Positions 14,550 through 22,530 of a stretch of DNA of 26,840 nucleotides are shown here, one piece after another. Made by a program: the position numbers and the translations under genes. This DNA is from DATHGT01 sp035317605 (GTDB taxonomy: Bacteria > Methylomirabilota > Methylomirabilia > Rokubacteriales > CSP1-6). The stretch is taken from contig DATHGT010000052.1 in NCBI GenBank assembly GCA_035317605.1, positions 1 to 26,840 on the forward strand, read 5' to 3'. The notes beneath the pieces were generated by a model that was not told the DNA's origin, ran no database searches, and saw nothing but the letters and a program-made list of their open reading frames with translations. Each line of letters starts with the position of its first letter. Position 1 is the stretch's first letter.

Positions 14550-15458
14550 GTGTCTTCCGCTCGTTCGCTCGGCCTCATCCTGTCGATCTGTCTCCTTCTC
14601 GCTCCCGGAGTGGCGCTGGCCCAGGCAAACGGACATACGCCCGCGCTCAACGCGGAGGCCGTGCTCCTCCTCGACACCGAGGGCCGCACGGTGTTCGCGA
14701 AGAACGCCCAGCTCGAGCACGCGCCGGCCAGCCTCGTGAAGCTGATGACCCTCTACCTCGCCTTCGAGGACCTCGAGGCCCGTCGGGTCACGCTGGACGA
14801 GCCGGTCACCATCAGCCAGGCCGCCGCCACCACCCCGCGCTATCGCATGGGCCTGAAGACCGGCGAGGTCGTGCCGCTGCGCATTCTTCTCGAGGGGGTG
14901 GCCATCGCCTCGGCGAACGACGCCGCCACCGCGGTGGCCGAGCACCTGAGTGGCGAGGAGGACACGTTCGTCAAGCGCATGAACGCCAAGGCCGCCGAGC
15001 TGGGCATGGCCGCGACGCGCTACGCCAACCCGCACGGGCTTCCCGATCCCGGCCAGCGGACCAACGCGCGCGACGTGGGGCTGCTCATGGGCCGCCTGCT
15101 CCGGGATCATCCCGAGGCGCGGACGATGCTCGGCGGCCAGACCTTCGTCTACCGAGGGCGCGTCTATGCCCGGCACATCTCGCTGTTCAGCGATCCCGGC
15201 GGCGTGCAGGCGCTCAAGACCGGGTTCACGCGCGAGGCGGGGTACAACCTCGCGGTCTCGGCGTGGCGGGCCGGCCAGCAGTTCGTGATGATCGTGCTGG
15301 GCGCGCGCACGCGGGCTCAATCCTTCCTCGACGGCAAGAAGCTCCTGCGCTACGGGTTCATCGAGGCCGGGTTACAGTCCCACGACGAGCCGCGTCCTCA
15401 CCCGACGCCCGCACCCAAGCGTCCCGTCAAGACTCGCCGCGCGACCACGCGGAGCTGA
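14550..15458 (+). CDS. D-alanyl-D-alanine carboxypeptidase (peptidase S11)
   Basis: This 302-aa penicillin-binding protein trims the terminal D-Ala of peptidoglycan stem peptides in the periplasm. Residues 1-25 form a signal peptide ending ALAQA. All three serine-acyltransferase motifs are present: SLVK with Ser61 and Lys64, SAN (121-123) and KTG (223-225). The C-terminus has a basic, Pro-rich tail (PTPAPKRPVKTRR) in place of the usual amphipathic anchor domain, so it may be soluble or bind the wall. GTG 14550 is preferred over ATG 14541 because the ATG lies inside the -10 box. It ends at a strong terminator. Confidence 0.93.
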   Translation: MSSARSLGLILSICLLLAPGVALAQANGHTPALNAEAVLLLDTEGRTVFAKNAQLEHAPASLVKLMTLYLAFEDLEARRVTLDEPVTISQAAATTPRYRMGLKTGEVVPLRILLEGVAIASANDAATAVAEHLSGEEDTFVKRMNAKAAELGMAATRYANPHGLPDPGQRTNARDVGLLMGRLLRDHPEARTMLGGQTFVYRGRVYARHISLFSDPGGVQALKTGFTREAGYNLAVSAWRAGQQFVMIVLGARTRAQSFLDGKKLLRYGFIEAGLQSHDEPRPHPTPAPKRPVKTRRATTRS

Positions 15459-15477
15459 ACGGGTACCTCCGGTGAGA

Positions 15478-15519
15478 CCGGAGGGGGCCTCGCCGGCCCC
15501 CTCCGGAAGAAGGCTTTTT
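15478..15519 (+). terminator. Rho-independent terminator after the carboxypeptidase
   Basis: CCGGAGGGGGC (15478-15488) and GCCCCCTCCGG (15496-15506) form a perfect 11-bp stem with a 7-base loop. TTTTT follows at 15515-15519, eight bases after the stem. It separates the plus-strand run from the convergent small SWIB-like gene. Confidence 0.75.
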
Positions 15520-15524
15520 CGGGG

Positions 15525-15698
15525 TTACTTCTTGCCTTTGCCAGCCAGCTTCTTCTTCTTGACGTAGCCCCAGATCCGCTTCGTCATCTCCGACGGGCCG
15601 ATCGGGGAACTGCCCATGACACTCTCGAGGGTGTCCGAACAGCCCTTGAAGTTGATCGCATACCCACCGAACGCCGGCTTCTTCGCCTTCGCCGCCAT
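15525..15698 (-). CDS. 57-aa half-SWIB domain protein
   Basis: This short gene is read on the minus strand from ATG 15698 to a TAA at 15525. The ribosome binding site AAAGGAGGGG, seven bases upstream, is the strongest in the window, which strongly supports the gene. The protein has a Lys/Ala-rich start (MAAKAKKPAFGGYAINF) and then SSPIGPSEMTKRIWGYVKKKKL, which matches the first half of a SWIB domain (typical consensus: L-x-R-x-E-x-x-K-x-L-W-x-Y-I-K-x-x-x-L). It ends with GKGKK just where a normal SWIB domain would continue for about 35 more residues. There is no room for the missing half before the terminator at 15519. A basic DNA- or protein-binding role is likely, perhaps chromatin-related like HU nearby, but this is inferred. 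Confidence 0.8.
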   Translation of the reverse strand: MAAKAKKPAFGGYAINFKGCSDTLESVMGSSPIGPSEMTKRIWGYVKKKKLAGKGKK

Positions 15699-15773
15699 GT
15701 GCTCCCCTCCTTTGATGATCGTCGCGCTCGGGGCGACGTCCCAGGGGTATTACTACCACATGTACGAGGGCGG

Positions 15774-15833
15774 CAAAAGTAAAAACCCCAGATGTAGGGG
15801 TACCCCTCCGACCTGGGAATACCCCGGAGGGGT
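15774..15833 (-). terminator. Terminator region of the LLM operon with two alternative hairpins
   Basis: Read on the minus strand, ACCCC-TACATCT-GGGGT (15801-15785) is followed by TTTTTACTTTT, a classic intrinsic terminator. Directly before it, an 8-bp inverted repeat, ACCCCTCC with GGAGGGGT (15802-15809 and 15826-15833), forms a second stem. The palindrome AGGGGTACCCCT joins the two, so the hairpins could compete. It lies 8 bp beyond the stop of the last LLM gene. Confidence 0.65.
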
Positions 15834-15840
15834 ACAGACC

Positions 15841-16977
15841 TCAGGCAAACGCCGGCATCACCTCGCGGGCGAACCAGCGGAGCTGCTCCATGAACTCCTT
15901 GGGCGACAGCCCCTCGGCCCAGTGGATCATGAAGTCCTCGAGCCCCGGATACTTGGCCTCGATCGACCGGATGCCCTCGATGACGTGAGCGGGCGGCCCG
16001 CAGAACCACGCCTTCTGCTTGATGCCCTCGGCCAGCGTGGGCACGGTGGCCGGCGCCCCCGGCGTGCCCCACGTGCGCCCCTGCTCGTCGGCGTAGCGGA
16101 CGAAGCCGAACGGCGCGAACCACTTATAGCGCTCGTCGTGGGAGGGCTCCACCCGGCGCTTGGCCTCCTCGGGGGTGTCGGCGAGGTAGAGCCCGGCGCC
16201 CCAGATGACGTCCTCGCCGAGCTGCTTGGGATGGCCGTGCTTCACGCACGCGTCGCGGTAGGCCCGGACCACGTCGTCGAGGATCTTCTCGCCGTTCAGG
16301 GTGACCATGGCCTTGAAGTTCTTGCTGGCCATGTAGTCGATGGACTTGCTGCTGGCGATGGGCATCCAGATCTCGACGGGCAGGTGCTTGGGCCGCGGCA
16401 CGCAGGTGATGTCGCGCACCGTGTAGCCGCGATACTCCACGGGCGGCGGGCACTCGTAGCGCGGACCCTGGTGGCGGAAGCCGTCTTCGTCGAAGCACTT
16501 GAGCATGAGGTCGACCTGCTCCTCGAACAGCTTCCGGTTGGCGGCCTGATCGATGACCGGCTCGCCGAACGTCTCGACCTCACGCGAGTGATAGCCGCGC
16601 CCGACGCCCATGATCACGCGGCCGTCGGTGACGATGTCGGCCATCGCGTAGTCCTCGGCCAGGCGGATGGGATGCCACATGGGCAGCACGTTGAACGCGC
16701 AGCCGAGCTTGAGCCGGCGCGTCTGGGTGGCCAGCCACAGCGAGAGCTGGACGAGGTTCGGGAAACACTCGTAGCCCTCGCGCTGGAAGTGGTGCTCGGC
16801 CGTCCACAGGCAGTAATAGCCCAGGTCGTCCATGAGCTGGGCGACGTCGCGGGCGGCGAAGAACGGCTCGCTGAGCCGCTCGTTGGTGTAGAGCCGGTCG
16901 TTGGCCGGGGTGCCGTCGCGCCCGATGTTCTCGAGCTCGACCTGGCCGACGTAGAGCGCGTGGAATCGCTTGATCAT
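15841..16977 (-). CDS. LLM-class flavin-dependent oxidoreductase (operon gene 4)
   Basis: This 378-aa member of the bacterial luciferase-like monooxygenase superfamily uses reduced FMN and oxygen to oxidise an unknown organic substrate. ATG 16977 overlaps the SDR stop as ATGA; an in-frame ATG at 16989 exists but lies inside the SDR gene. Family blocks visible are FFAARDVAQLMDDLGYYCLWTAEHHF (residues about 40-65), RRLKLGCAFNVLPMWHPIRLAEDYAMADIVTDGRVIMGVGRGYHSREVETFG, and a C-terminal CGPPAHVIEGIRSIEAKYPGLEDFMIHW. The TAEHHF and GVGRGY motifs are typical flavin/substrate-site blocks. It is the last gene of a four-gene unit and ends at an intrinsic terminator. Confidence 0.92.
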   Translation of the reverse strand: MIKRFHALYVGQVELENIGRDGTPANDRLYTNERLSEPFFAARDVAQLMDDLGYYCLWTAEHHFQREGYECFPNLVQLSLWLATQTRRLKLGCAFNVLPMWHPIRLAEDYAMADIVTDGRVIMGVGRGYHSREVETFGEPVIDQAANRKLFEEQVDLMLKCFDEDGFRHQGPRYECPPPVEYRGYTVRDITCVPRPKHLPVEIWMPIASSKSIDYMASKNFKAMVTLNGEKILDDVVRAYRDACVKHGHPKQLGEDVIWGAGLYLADTPEEAKRRVEPSHDERYKWFAPFGFVRYADEQGRTWGTPGAPATVPTLAEGIKQKAWFCGPPAHVIEGIRSIEAKYPGLEDFMIHWAEGLSPKEFMEQLRWFAREVMPAFA

Positions 16978-17762
16978 TGGGCTGTCCATCCTCCATCGAT
17001 GACGAGAGTGTGTCCGGTGACGAACGCGGCGCTCGCGCTCGCGAGATAACACGCGGCGGCGGCGACCTCTTCCACGGTGCCCCGGCGTCCGGCCGGGACG
17101 ACGGCGCGGATCGCGGCCTCGTCGCCGCCGACGCCGCGCATCGGCGGCGCGTCGTCTCCGAGAATGCGCGCGGAATTGGCGCGGAGCCCGGTCCGGATGG
17201 GGCCGGGACAGATCGCGTTCACGGTGACCCCGCGGCCGGCGCAGTCGACCGCGACCTGCCGGGTGAGCCCGACCACTCCATGCTTGGAGGCGACGTAGGC
17301 CGGGCCGCCACCGCCGCCGATGAGGCCGGCCACCGAGGCCATGTTGATCACGCGTCCCGCTTGACGCGGCAGCATCTCGGCGAGCGCGCGCTTGCAGCCG
17401 AAGAACGTCCCGGTGAGGTTGATCGCGATCAGCCGCTCGAACACCGCCGGCGCCATCTCCGCGATCGGCTGGTAGCCGTCGAGGATGCCGGCCGCGTTCA
17501 CCATGATGCCGAGCGGTCCCAGCTCGCGCACGCCGGCGCCGACGGCGTGGTCGACGTCGGCCCAGCGGCTCACGTCGGCCTCGATGAAGATCGCGTGCCC
17601 GCCCTTGTCGCGGATGAGCGCGACCGTCTCGGCGCTGCCGTCGGGAAAGAGGTCGACCACCGCGACCGGCGTGCCGCCGGCGGCGAGGGCCAGCGCGATC
17701 GCGCGGCCGAGACCGGAGGCGCCCCCGGTGACCACGGCGCTGCCGGCCACCAGACCGTTCAT
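16974..17762 (-). CDS. Short-chain dehydrogenase/reductase (operon gene 3)
   Basis: This 262-aa classical SDR is expected to interconvert an alcohol and a ketone with NAD(P). The Rossmann motif TGGASGLG (12-19), Asp37 after the second strand (which favours NAD over NADP), NAAG (89-92), Ser143 and Y156-x3-K160 are all present, so the catalytic set is complete. The C-terminal ACYLASASAAFVTGHTLVIDGGW block is standard. ATG 17762 overlaps the TGA of the upstream hydrolase as ATGA, and its own stop overlaps the next gene the same way. It probably acts on the product of one of the flanking flavin monooxygenases. Confidence 0.95.
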   Translation of the reverse strand: MNGLVAGSAVVTGGASGLGRAIALALAAGGTPVAVVDLFPDGSAETVALIRDKGGHAIFIEADVSRWADVDHAVGAGVRELGPLGIMVNAAGILDGYQPIAEMAPAVFERLIAINLTGTFFGCKRALAEMLPRQAGRVINMASVAGLIGGGGGPAYVASKHGVVGLTRQVAVDCAGRGVTVNAICPGPIRTGLRANSARILGDDAPPMRGVGGDEAAIRAVVPAGRRGTVEEVAAAACYLASASAAFVTGHTLVIDGGWTAQ

Positions 17763-18541
17763 CGCAGGAACTCCGCGACCGCGGAGGCGACCACGTCAGG
17801 CGCCTCCTGGTGGATCATGTGACCGCCGCGCCGGAGGGAGAGCGCCGCGCCCTTGATCCTGTGATGCCACTCTTCGGCGTAGGACAGCGGGTTCACGCGG
17901 TCGTCGTCCCCCCACAGCACCAGCGTCGGCGCCGAGATCCGGTGCAGCCGCTTGCGCAGGCCCTTGTCGGGAATCGGCCACACGAACTTCGCCATGGCCG
18001 CCCGCCGCTGGACCGACTCGATCTGCGCGGCGGCGTTCTCGTCCTCGTCGGCGGGCTCGGCCGCCCACCGCCGGGCCGCGTCGGAGTCGGGGTCGGCCCA
18101 CAGCGCGCGCATCAGATCTTCCTGCGGCAGCGTGACCACGTCGGCCGACGGCGCGTCGTCGCGCCAGAGGCCCAGCGGCGAGATCAGCGTCAGTCGCGAC
18201 GCGCGTCGCGGAAACACCGCGGCGATCTCCGCGGCCACCATGGCGCCGAAGAAGTGGCCGACCAGATGCGCCGAGTCGAGATCGAGCGCGTCCAGCAGCT
18301 CTTCGTAGGCCAGCGTCAGATCGAACAGATCGTCGAGCGTCTCGACGCCGGTCGAACCCGCCGCCCCCGGGTGCAGCGGCGCGTACACGGTGTGGCGCTC
18401 GGCGAGGCGCTCGAGGAACGGGGGGAACGGCTCGCGATCGTGGAACGAGTGGAAGTAGACGAGGGGAGTGCCGCGGCCGGCCGAGAGCACGCGGAAGGCG
18501 ACGGCCCCGCCGCGGATGGCGACGACGCGATCAGTCGCCAT
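17759..18541 (-). CDS. Alpha/beta hydrolase-fold protein without the nucleophile Ser (operon gene 2)
   Basis: This 260-aa protein has the alpha/beta hydrolase layout, but the nucleophile elbow reads VGHFFGAM (94-101). Position 97, normally Ser, is Phe. The codons CAC TTC TTC GGC are unambiguous. The expected acid Asp (GDDDRVNP, about 213) and His241 (RGGHMIHQ) remain, and the usual oxyanion HG is replaced by FHSFHD (30-35). It therefore cannot work as a standard esterase. It may be a cofactor-free dioxygenase-like or lyase-type member, a ligand-binding protein, or act with a different mechanism. ATG 18541 lies 11 bp inside the upstream LLM gene. Confidence 0.9.
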   Translation of the reverse strand: MATDRVVAIRGGAVAFRVLSAGRGTPLVYFHSFHDREPFPPFLERLAERHTVYAPLHPGAAGSTGVETLDDLFDLTLAYEELLDALDLDSAHLVGHFFGAMVAAEIAAVFPRRASRLTLISPLGLWRDDAPSADVVTLPQEDLMRALWADPDSDAARRWAAEPADEDENAAAQIESVQRRAAMAKFVWPIPDKGLRKRLHRISAPTLVLWGDDDRVNPLSYAEEWHHRIKGAALSLRRGGHMIHQEAPDVVASAVAEFLR

Positions 18542-19736
18542 TGCTGGCCCCCGACGGCCACCACCGGTCCTTGTGCTCGGGCCACATGTCGCGCACGTGC
18601 GGCATGACCTCGCGCGCGAACAGCTCGGTGTTGTGAAGGGTCAGGTCCTTCGGCATGCTGCCGATCTGGAGCAGCACCATCAGGTGCCCCACACGCAGGC
18701 TCTTGATGCACTCGGTGAGCTGCTGGCGCACGGTCTGCGGACTGCCGGCGATCACGTAGCCCGCGTCCAGGTATTTCGGCCAGTCGAGCGACTGCCGGAT
18801 CTTCCGCGCCTGGGCGCCCACCTGCGGGCGCACCCCGGCCTGCATGGTCTTGAGCGTGCGATAGCCCGGCGCCTCCGAGAAGCCTTCCCAGACGTGCAGG
18901 CACTTCTGGTAGAAGTAGTGCACGTGCTTGGCGTAGAGCCGCTCGGCCTCGGCGTCGGTGTCGGCCACGCACACGAGCTGGAGAAAGCCCGCGCGATACG
19001 GGTTGTCGTCGGCGCCCACGCGGGCGATCGTCTCCCAGAACCCGTCCATGGTGGCCTTGCCGCGCTTGTAGCCGAAGTACGACAGATAGCAGTAGACGTA
19101 GTCGAGCTTGGCCGTCCACTCCCACGTCTCCACGCTGCCGCCGCCGGGGATCCACACGGGCGGGTGCGGCTTCTGGAGCGGCTGGGGCCAGATGTTGGCG
19201 TAGCGCACCTGCGTGTACTTGCCGTTGAAGCTGAACATCTCCGGACGCGTCCACGCCTGCATCACCAGGTCGTGCGCCTCGTAGTAGCGCTCGCGCAGCG
19301 TGGCCGGGTTGACGCCGTAGGCGAAGTTCATGTCCATCGACGTGCCGACCGGAAAGCCCGCGACCAGCCGGCCGCGGCTCAGCAGGTCGAGCATCGCGAA
19401 CTCCTCGGCCACTCGCAGCGGCGGGTTGTAGGCGGCCAGGCTGTTGCCGAGGACGACCACGGCCGCGCGTGACGTGCGGCGGGTCAGCGTCGAGGCCATC
19501 AGGTTGGGCGACGGCATCAGGCCGTAGGCGTTGTTGTGATGCTCGTTGACGCAGAGGCCGTCGAAGCCCATGCGCTCGGCGTGCTCCAGCTCGTCGAGGT
19601 ACTCGTGGTAGAGGCCGCTGGCCTTCTCGGCGTCGAAGAGGCTGTGGGGCACGTCGACCCACACCGACCGGTACCGCGCTTCGAAGTCGTCGGGCAGGAA
19701 GCGATACGGCATGAGGTGGAAGAAGCAGATTTTCAT
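18531..19736 (-). CDS. LLM-class flavin-dependent oxidoreductase (operon gene 1)
   Basis: This 401-aa luciferase-like monooxygenase is from a different subfamily than the one ending the operon. ATG 19736 follows GAGGG at five bases; longer upstream frames run antisense to the divergent SBP gene and are rejected. Family blocks are YLDELEHAERMGFDGLCVNEHHN, LMASTLTRRTSRAAVVVLGNSLAAYNPPLRVAEEFAMLDLLSRGRLVAGFPVGT, PPVWIPGGGSVETWEW and VIAGSPQTVRQQL. EHHN and the GRLVAGF strand are flavin-site marks. It heads a minus-strand operon with overlaps of 11, 4 and 4 bp. It is probably transcribed from a divergent promoter region shared with the ABC importer. Confidence 0.93.
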   Translation of the reverse strand: MKICFFHLMPYRFLPDDFEARYRSVWVDVPHSLFDAEKASGLYHEYLDELEHAERMGFDGLCVNEHHNNAYGLMPSPNLMASTLTRRTSRAAVVVLGNSLAAYNPPLRVAEEFAMLDLLSRGRLVAGFPVGTSMDMNFAYGVNPATLRERYYEAHDLVMQAWTRPEMFSFNGKYTQVRYANIWPQPLQKPHPPVWIPGGGSVETWEWTAKLDYVYCYLSYFGYKRGKATMDGFWETIARVGADDNPYRAGFLQLVCVADTDAEAERLYAKHVHYFYQKCLHVWEGFSEAPGYRTLKTMQAGVRPQVGAQARKIRQSLDWPKYLDAGYVIAGSPQTVRQQLTECIKSLRVGHLMVLLQIGSMPKDLTLHNTELFAREVMPHVRDMWPEHKDRWWPSGASNGD

Positions 19737-19757
19737 GTCGGCCCTCGATGTCAGCGG

Positions 19758-19763
19758 ATGATA
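19758..19763 (-). promoter_or_regulatory. Extended -10 element of the LLM operon
   Basis: On the minus strand, TGCTATCAT carries an extended -10 (TGN plus TATCAT, 19763-19758), 22 bp above the LLM start codon. No clear -35 is seen 17 bp upstream. Confidence 0.4.
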
Positions 19764-19786
19764 GCACGGCCGAAACGCCGGCCGCC

Positions 19787-19815
19787 TTGACCGGGCCGGG
19801 GAGCCGGCGTACTTT
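19787..19815 (+). promoter_or_regulatory. Predicted promoter of the ABC importer operon
   Basis: TTGACC (19787-19792), then 17 bp, then TACTTT (19810-19815). The start near 19822 gives a 44-base leader with GCAGGAGG seven bases before ATG 19866. It sits back to back with the LLM promoter in a 129-bp gap. Confidence 0.55.
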
Positions 19816-19865
19816 CGGGCCGTTCCGCGCGTGACGGAACCAATCGAGCCGCAGGAGGCCACCCG

Positions 19866-21533
19866 ATGCGAGACGAGCGCCGCCCTCCCAGTACCGTGAG
19901 CCGTCGTACGTTCCTCCGGACCGCCGCCATCGGCGCCGCCGTCGTCGCTCCCGCGTTGCGCGGCACGACCGCGCACGGCCAGGAGACGCCGTCTCCGATC
20001 CGACCCGACCCCGCGGCCAAGCGCGGGGGGACGCTGCGCTACGCCGTGCACAGCGCGTCCGCCCACTTCGACGTGCACCAGTCCGGTACGGTGGCCAACA
20101 TCGGCCCCCAGAGCCCGATGTACGACACCCTGCTGCGTCGCGATCCCCGTGACGGCCAGACCATCATTCCCGATCTTGCGTGGAAGTACGACATCTCGCC
20201 CGACGGTAAGAAGTACACGTTCCACCTCCGGAAGGGCGTGAAGTTCCACGACGGCGCCGACTTCACCGCCGAGGATGTGAAGGCGACCTACGAGCGCATC
20301 GCCCGGCCGCCCAAGGGCGTGGTCATCCCCCGCACGCCGCTGTTCGCGACCGTGGGCGACATCGTGGTGGTGAACCCGCACCAGATCGAGTTTCGGATGA
20401 CCGAGCCGCGGCCGCGCGCCTACATGCTGGGCGCGTTCGCGAGCGGCTGGAACACCATCGTGCGCAAGAAGAGCCTCGACGACAACGGCGGGCAGCTCCG
20501 CCAGGTGATGAATTACCCGGGCACCGGGCCCTTCAAGCACGTCGAGCGGCGGGACAAGGAAGTCTGGATCATGGAGCGGAACCCGAACTACTGGAACAAG
20601 GGGCTCCCGTACGTGGACCGACTGGAAATCTATCACGCGCCGCCATTCTCGCCGGAGCTCGGGTCGGCGTTCCTGGCCGGCAAGGTGGATTACGCGCGCC
20701 TGCTCGATCCCGTCTCGTGGCGGAAGGCCAAGGAAATGAAGGGCGTCACGGCGGGGGTGTTCAACCAGAGCGTGATCCAGGCCTTCTGGTGCAACGAGAA
20801 GAAGAACAAGGCGCTCGCCGACGCGCGCGTGCGCCGGGCCATCCACCTCGCCATGGACCGCAACGCGCTCATCGAGGTGGTGAAGGACACGGCCCCGATG
20901 CAGATCGGCGGCTTCGACTATCCCTTCCACGAGATGTCGACCCCCAAGGCCGAGCTGGAAAAGAAGCTCGGCTACCAGAAGGACATCAAGCCCGCGATCC
21001 AGGAGGCGCGCCGGCTCATGAAGGAAGCCGGCTACGGCAACGGCCTCAAGGACCTCGACTTCGTGGTGCGCGACATCCAGACCTTCAAGCTGTGGTCCGT
21101 CGCCATCCAGGCCATGCTGAAGGAGCACCTCAACATCGAGACCAAGCTGCGCGTGGTCCAGGCGTCGGTGTGGTTCGACGAGGTCGGGGCCGGTAACTTC
21201 GACCTCGCCATCAGCGCCATCGTGTCGTCCCTGATGGACCCGTCGGACGTCTTCTCGGCGTGGTACGGCAAGAACGGGCCCCAGAACTACGGCGGCTGGG
21301 TCAACGAGCCCTTCCACGACCTCGCCTCACGGATCGAGAAGGAGCTCGACGTCAAGAAGCGCACGGCGATGGTGCGGCAAGCCGAGGAGATGTGCGAGAA
21401 GGACCCGCCGCTCATCCCGATCTCTTACGAGCAGATCTACGACGCCTGGTACAACAAGGTGCACGGCCAGAACCCCACCCCGTACTTCGGCATCTACGAC
21501 GTGGTCCGCTGGGACCAGGTCTGGCTGAGCTAG
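19866..21533 (+). CDS. ABC transporter substrate-binding protein, SBP_bac_5 family
   Basis: This 555-aa periplasmic receptor is of the oligopeptide/nickel/opine type. ATG 19866 is backed by GCAGGAGG. The N-terminus carries SRRTFLRTAAIGAAVVAPAL, a twin-arginine signal, unusual but known for this family. Typical blocks are GGTLRYAVH, YDTLLRRDP, IIPDLAWKYDISPDGKKYTFHLRKGVKFHDGADFTAEDV, GTGPFKHVER, ARVRRAIHLAMDRNALIEVV and the C-terminal DPPLIPISYEQIYDAW. The ligand cannot be read from sequence. It heads an operon with two permeases and a PLP enzyme, and a hairpin after its stop may keep its mRNA more abundant than the permease part. Confidence 0.95.
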   Translation: MRDERRPPSTVSRRTFLRTAAIGAAVVAPALRGTTAHGQETPSPIRPDPAAKRGGTLRYAVHSASAHFDVHQSGTVANIGPQSPMYDTLLRRDPRDGQTIIPDLAWKYDISPDGKKYTFHLRKGVKFHDGADFTAEDVKATYERIARPPKGVVIPRTPLFATVGDIVVVNPHQIEFRMTEPRPRAYMLGAFASGWNTIVRKKSLDDNGGQLRQVMNYPGTGPFKHVERRDKEVWIMERNPNYWNKGLPYVDRLEIYHAPPFSPELGSAFLAGKVDYARLLDPVSWRKAKEMKGVTAGVFNQSVIQAFWCNEKKNKALADARVRRAIHLAMDRNALIEVVKDTAPMQIGGFDYPFHEMSTPKAELEKKLGYQKDIKPAIQEARRLMKEAGYGNGLKDLDFVVRDIQTFKLWSVAIQAMLKEHLNIETKLRVVQASVWFDEVGAGNFDLAISAIVSSLMDPSDVFSAWYGKNGPQNYGGWVNEPFHDLASRIEKELDVKKRTAMVRQAEEMCEKDPPLIPISYEQIYDAWYNKVHGQNPTPYFGIYDVVRWDQVWLS

Positions 21534-21540
21534 ACGTCTC

Positions 21541-21566
21541 CGAGGGGAGCCCCGTGGCTCCCCTCG
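21541..21566 (+). other. Perfect intercistronic hairpin between SBP and permease genes
   Basis: CGAGGGGAGCC (21541-21551) and GGCTCCCCTCG (21556-21566) form a perfect 11-bp stem with loop CCGT. No T-run follows. It begins seven bases after the SBP stop and ends seven bases before the permease GTG. It probably stabilises upstream mRNA or partly terminates transcription. Confidence 0.65.
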
Positions 21567-21573
21567 CCTCGCC

Positions 21574-22527
21574 GTGAGGAAATATCTCCTTCGCCGCGCA
21601 GTGTTCGCGCTCGGCACTCTGATCGGAGTGTCGATGATCGTGTTCGTCGTGCTGCGGATCCTGCCGGGGGATCCGCTGGTGATGATCCTCGGCGTGGAGG
21701 GGCACGCGCGGATGACTCCGGCGGACCGGGTCAAGATCATGGCCGATCTCGGCCTCAGCGATTCCCTGCCCGTCCAGTACGTGCGATGGCTGCGTGACAT
21801 CGTCACCGGGCAGCTCGGCAAGTCATTCTTCCGCGGCGACACCGTGAGCGAACTGATCCTGCACCGCGGCCCGCTCTCGGCCGAGATCGCACTGCTCGCC
21901 CTCGTGGTCTCGTGGCTGGTGGGCTTGCCGGCGGGCATCGCCAGCGCGGTGCGGCCCAACGGCTGGCTCGACGCCGTCGCCCGCTTCGTCTCGATCGTGT
22001 TCATCGCGGTTCCGGGATTCTGGCTCGGCCTGCTCATCGTGCTCGCGCTCTTGTTCTGGTTCGGTTACAAGGCGCCGATCATCATCGTGCAGCTGTGGCA
22101 GAACCCCTGGCAGAACTTCCAGCAGGTCATCGGCCCCGCCATCGTGCTCGGTCTCGCCCAGGGCGCCTACATCTCCCGCATGTCACGGTCCTGTCTCCTC
22201 GAGGTGATCCGCGAGGACTACGTGCGGACGGCGCGCGCGAAGGGCGCCAACGAGAAGGACATCGTGCTGCGCCACGCCCTGCCCAACGCGCTCTTGCCCG
22301 TGATCACGATCTCCGGCGTCTTGCTCGGCTTCGTGCTCGGCGGCTCGGTCGCCGTCGAGCAGGCCTTCGGTGTCCCCGGCCTCGGACGCGCGCTGGTCAC
22401 CGCGATCATCGAGCGCGACATCATCGTGGTGCAGAATCTGGTCTTGCTCTACGCGGCGATCTTCGTGGTCGTCAACGTCTTCGTGGACCTCTCGTACGCG
22501 TGGCTCGACCCGCGGATTCGTTACTGA
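21574..22527 (+). CDS. ABC transporter permease, DppB/OppB type
   Basis: This 317-aa inner-membrane subunit starts at GTG 21574. There are six predicted membrane spans, beginning KYLLRRAVFALGTLIGVSMIVFVVLRILPGDP, the standard N-terminus of this family. The EAA loop that docks the ATPase is clear: DYVRTARAKGANEKDIVLRHALPNALLPV. The C-terminus FVDLSYAWLDPRIRY is canonical. No Shine-Dalgarno is present because the preceding sequence is the C-rich arm of a hairpin, so translation may depend on the upstream gene. The DppC-type partner starts three bases after its stop. Confidence 0.95.
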   Translation: MRKYLLRRAVFALGTLIGVSMIVFVVLRILPGDPLVMILGVEGHARMTPADRVKIMADLGLSDSLPVQYVRWLRDIVTGQLGKSFFRGDTVSELILHRGPLSAEIALLALVVSWLVGLPAGIASAVRPNGWLDAVARFVSIVFIAVPGFWLGLLIVLALLFWFGYKAPIIIVQLWQNPWQNFQQVIGPAIVLGLAQGAYISRMSRSCLLEVIREDYVRTARAKGANEKDIVLRHALPNALLPVITISGVLLGFVLGGSVAVEQAFGVPGLGRALVTAIIERDIIVVQNLVLLYAAIFVVVNVFVDLSYAWLDPRIRY

Positions 22528-22530
22528 GCC

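Noticed and set aside
19737..21317. Upstream extension of the first LLM gene to 21317
   Set aside because: It runs antisense to the SBP gene; the family N-terminus and GAGGG site place the start at 19736.
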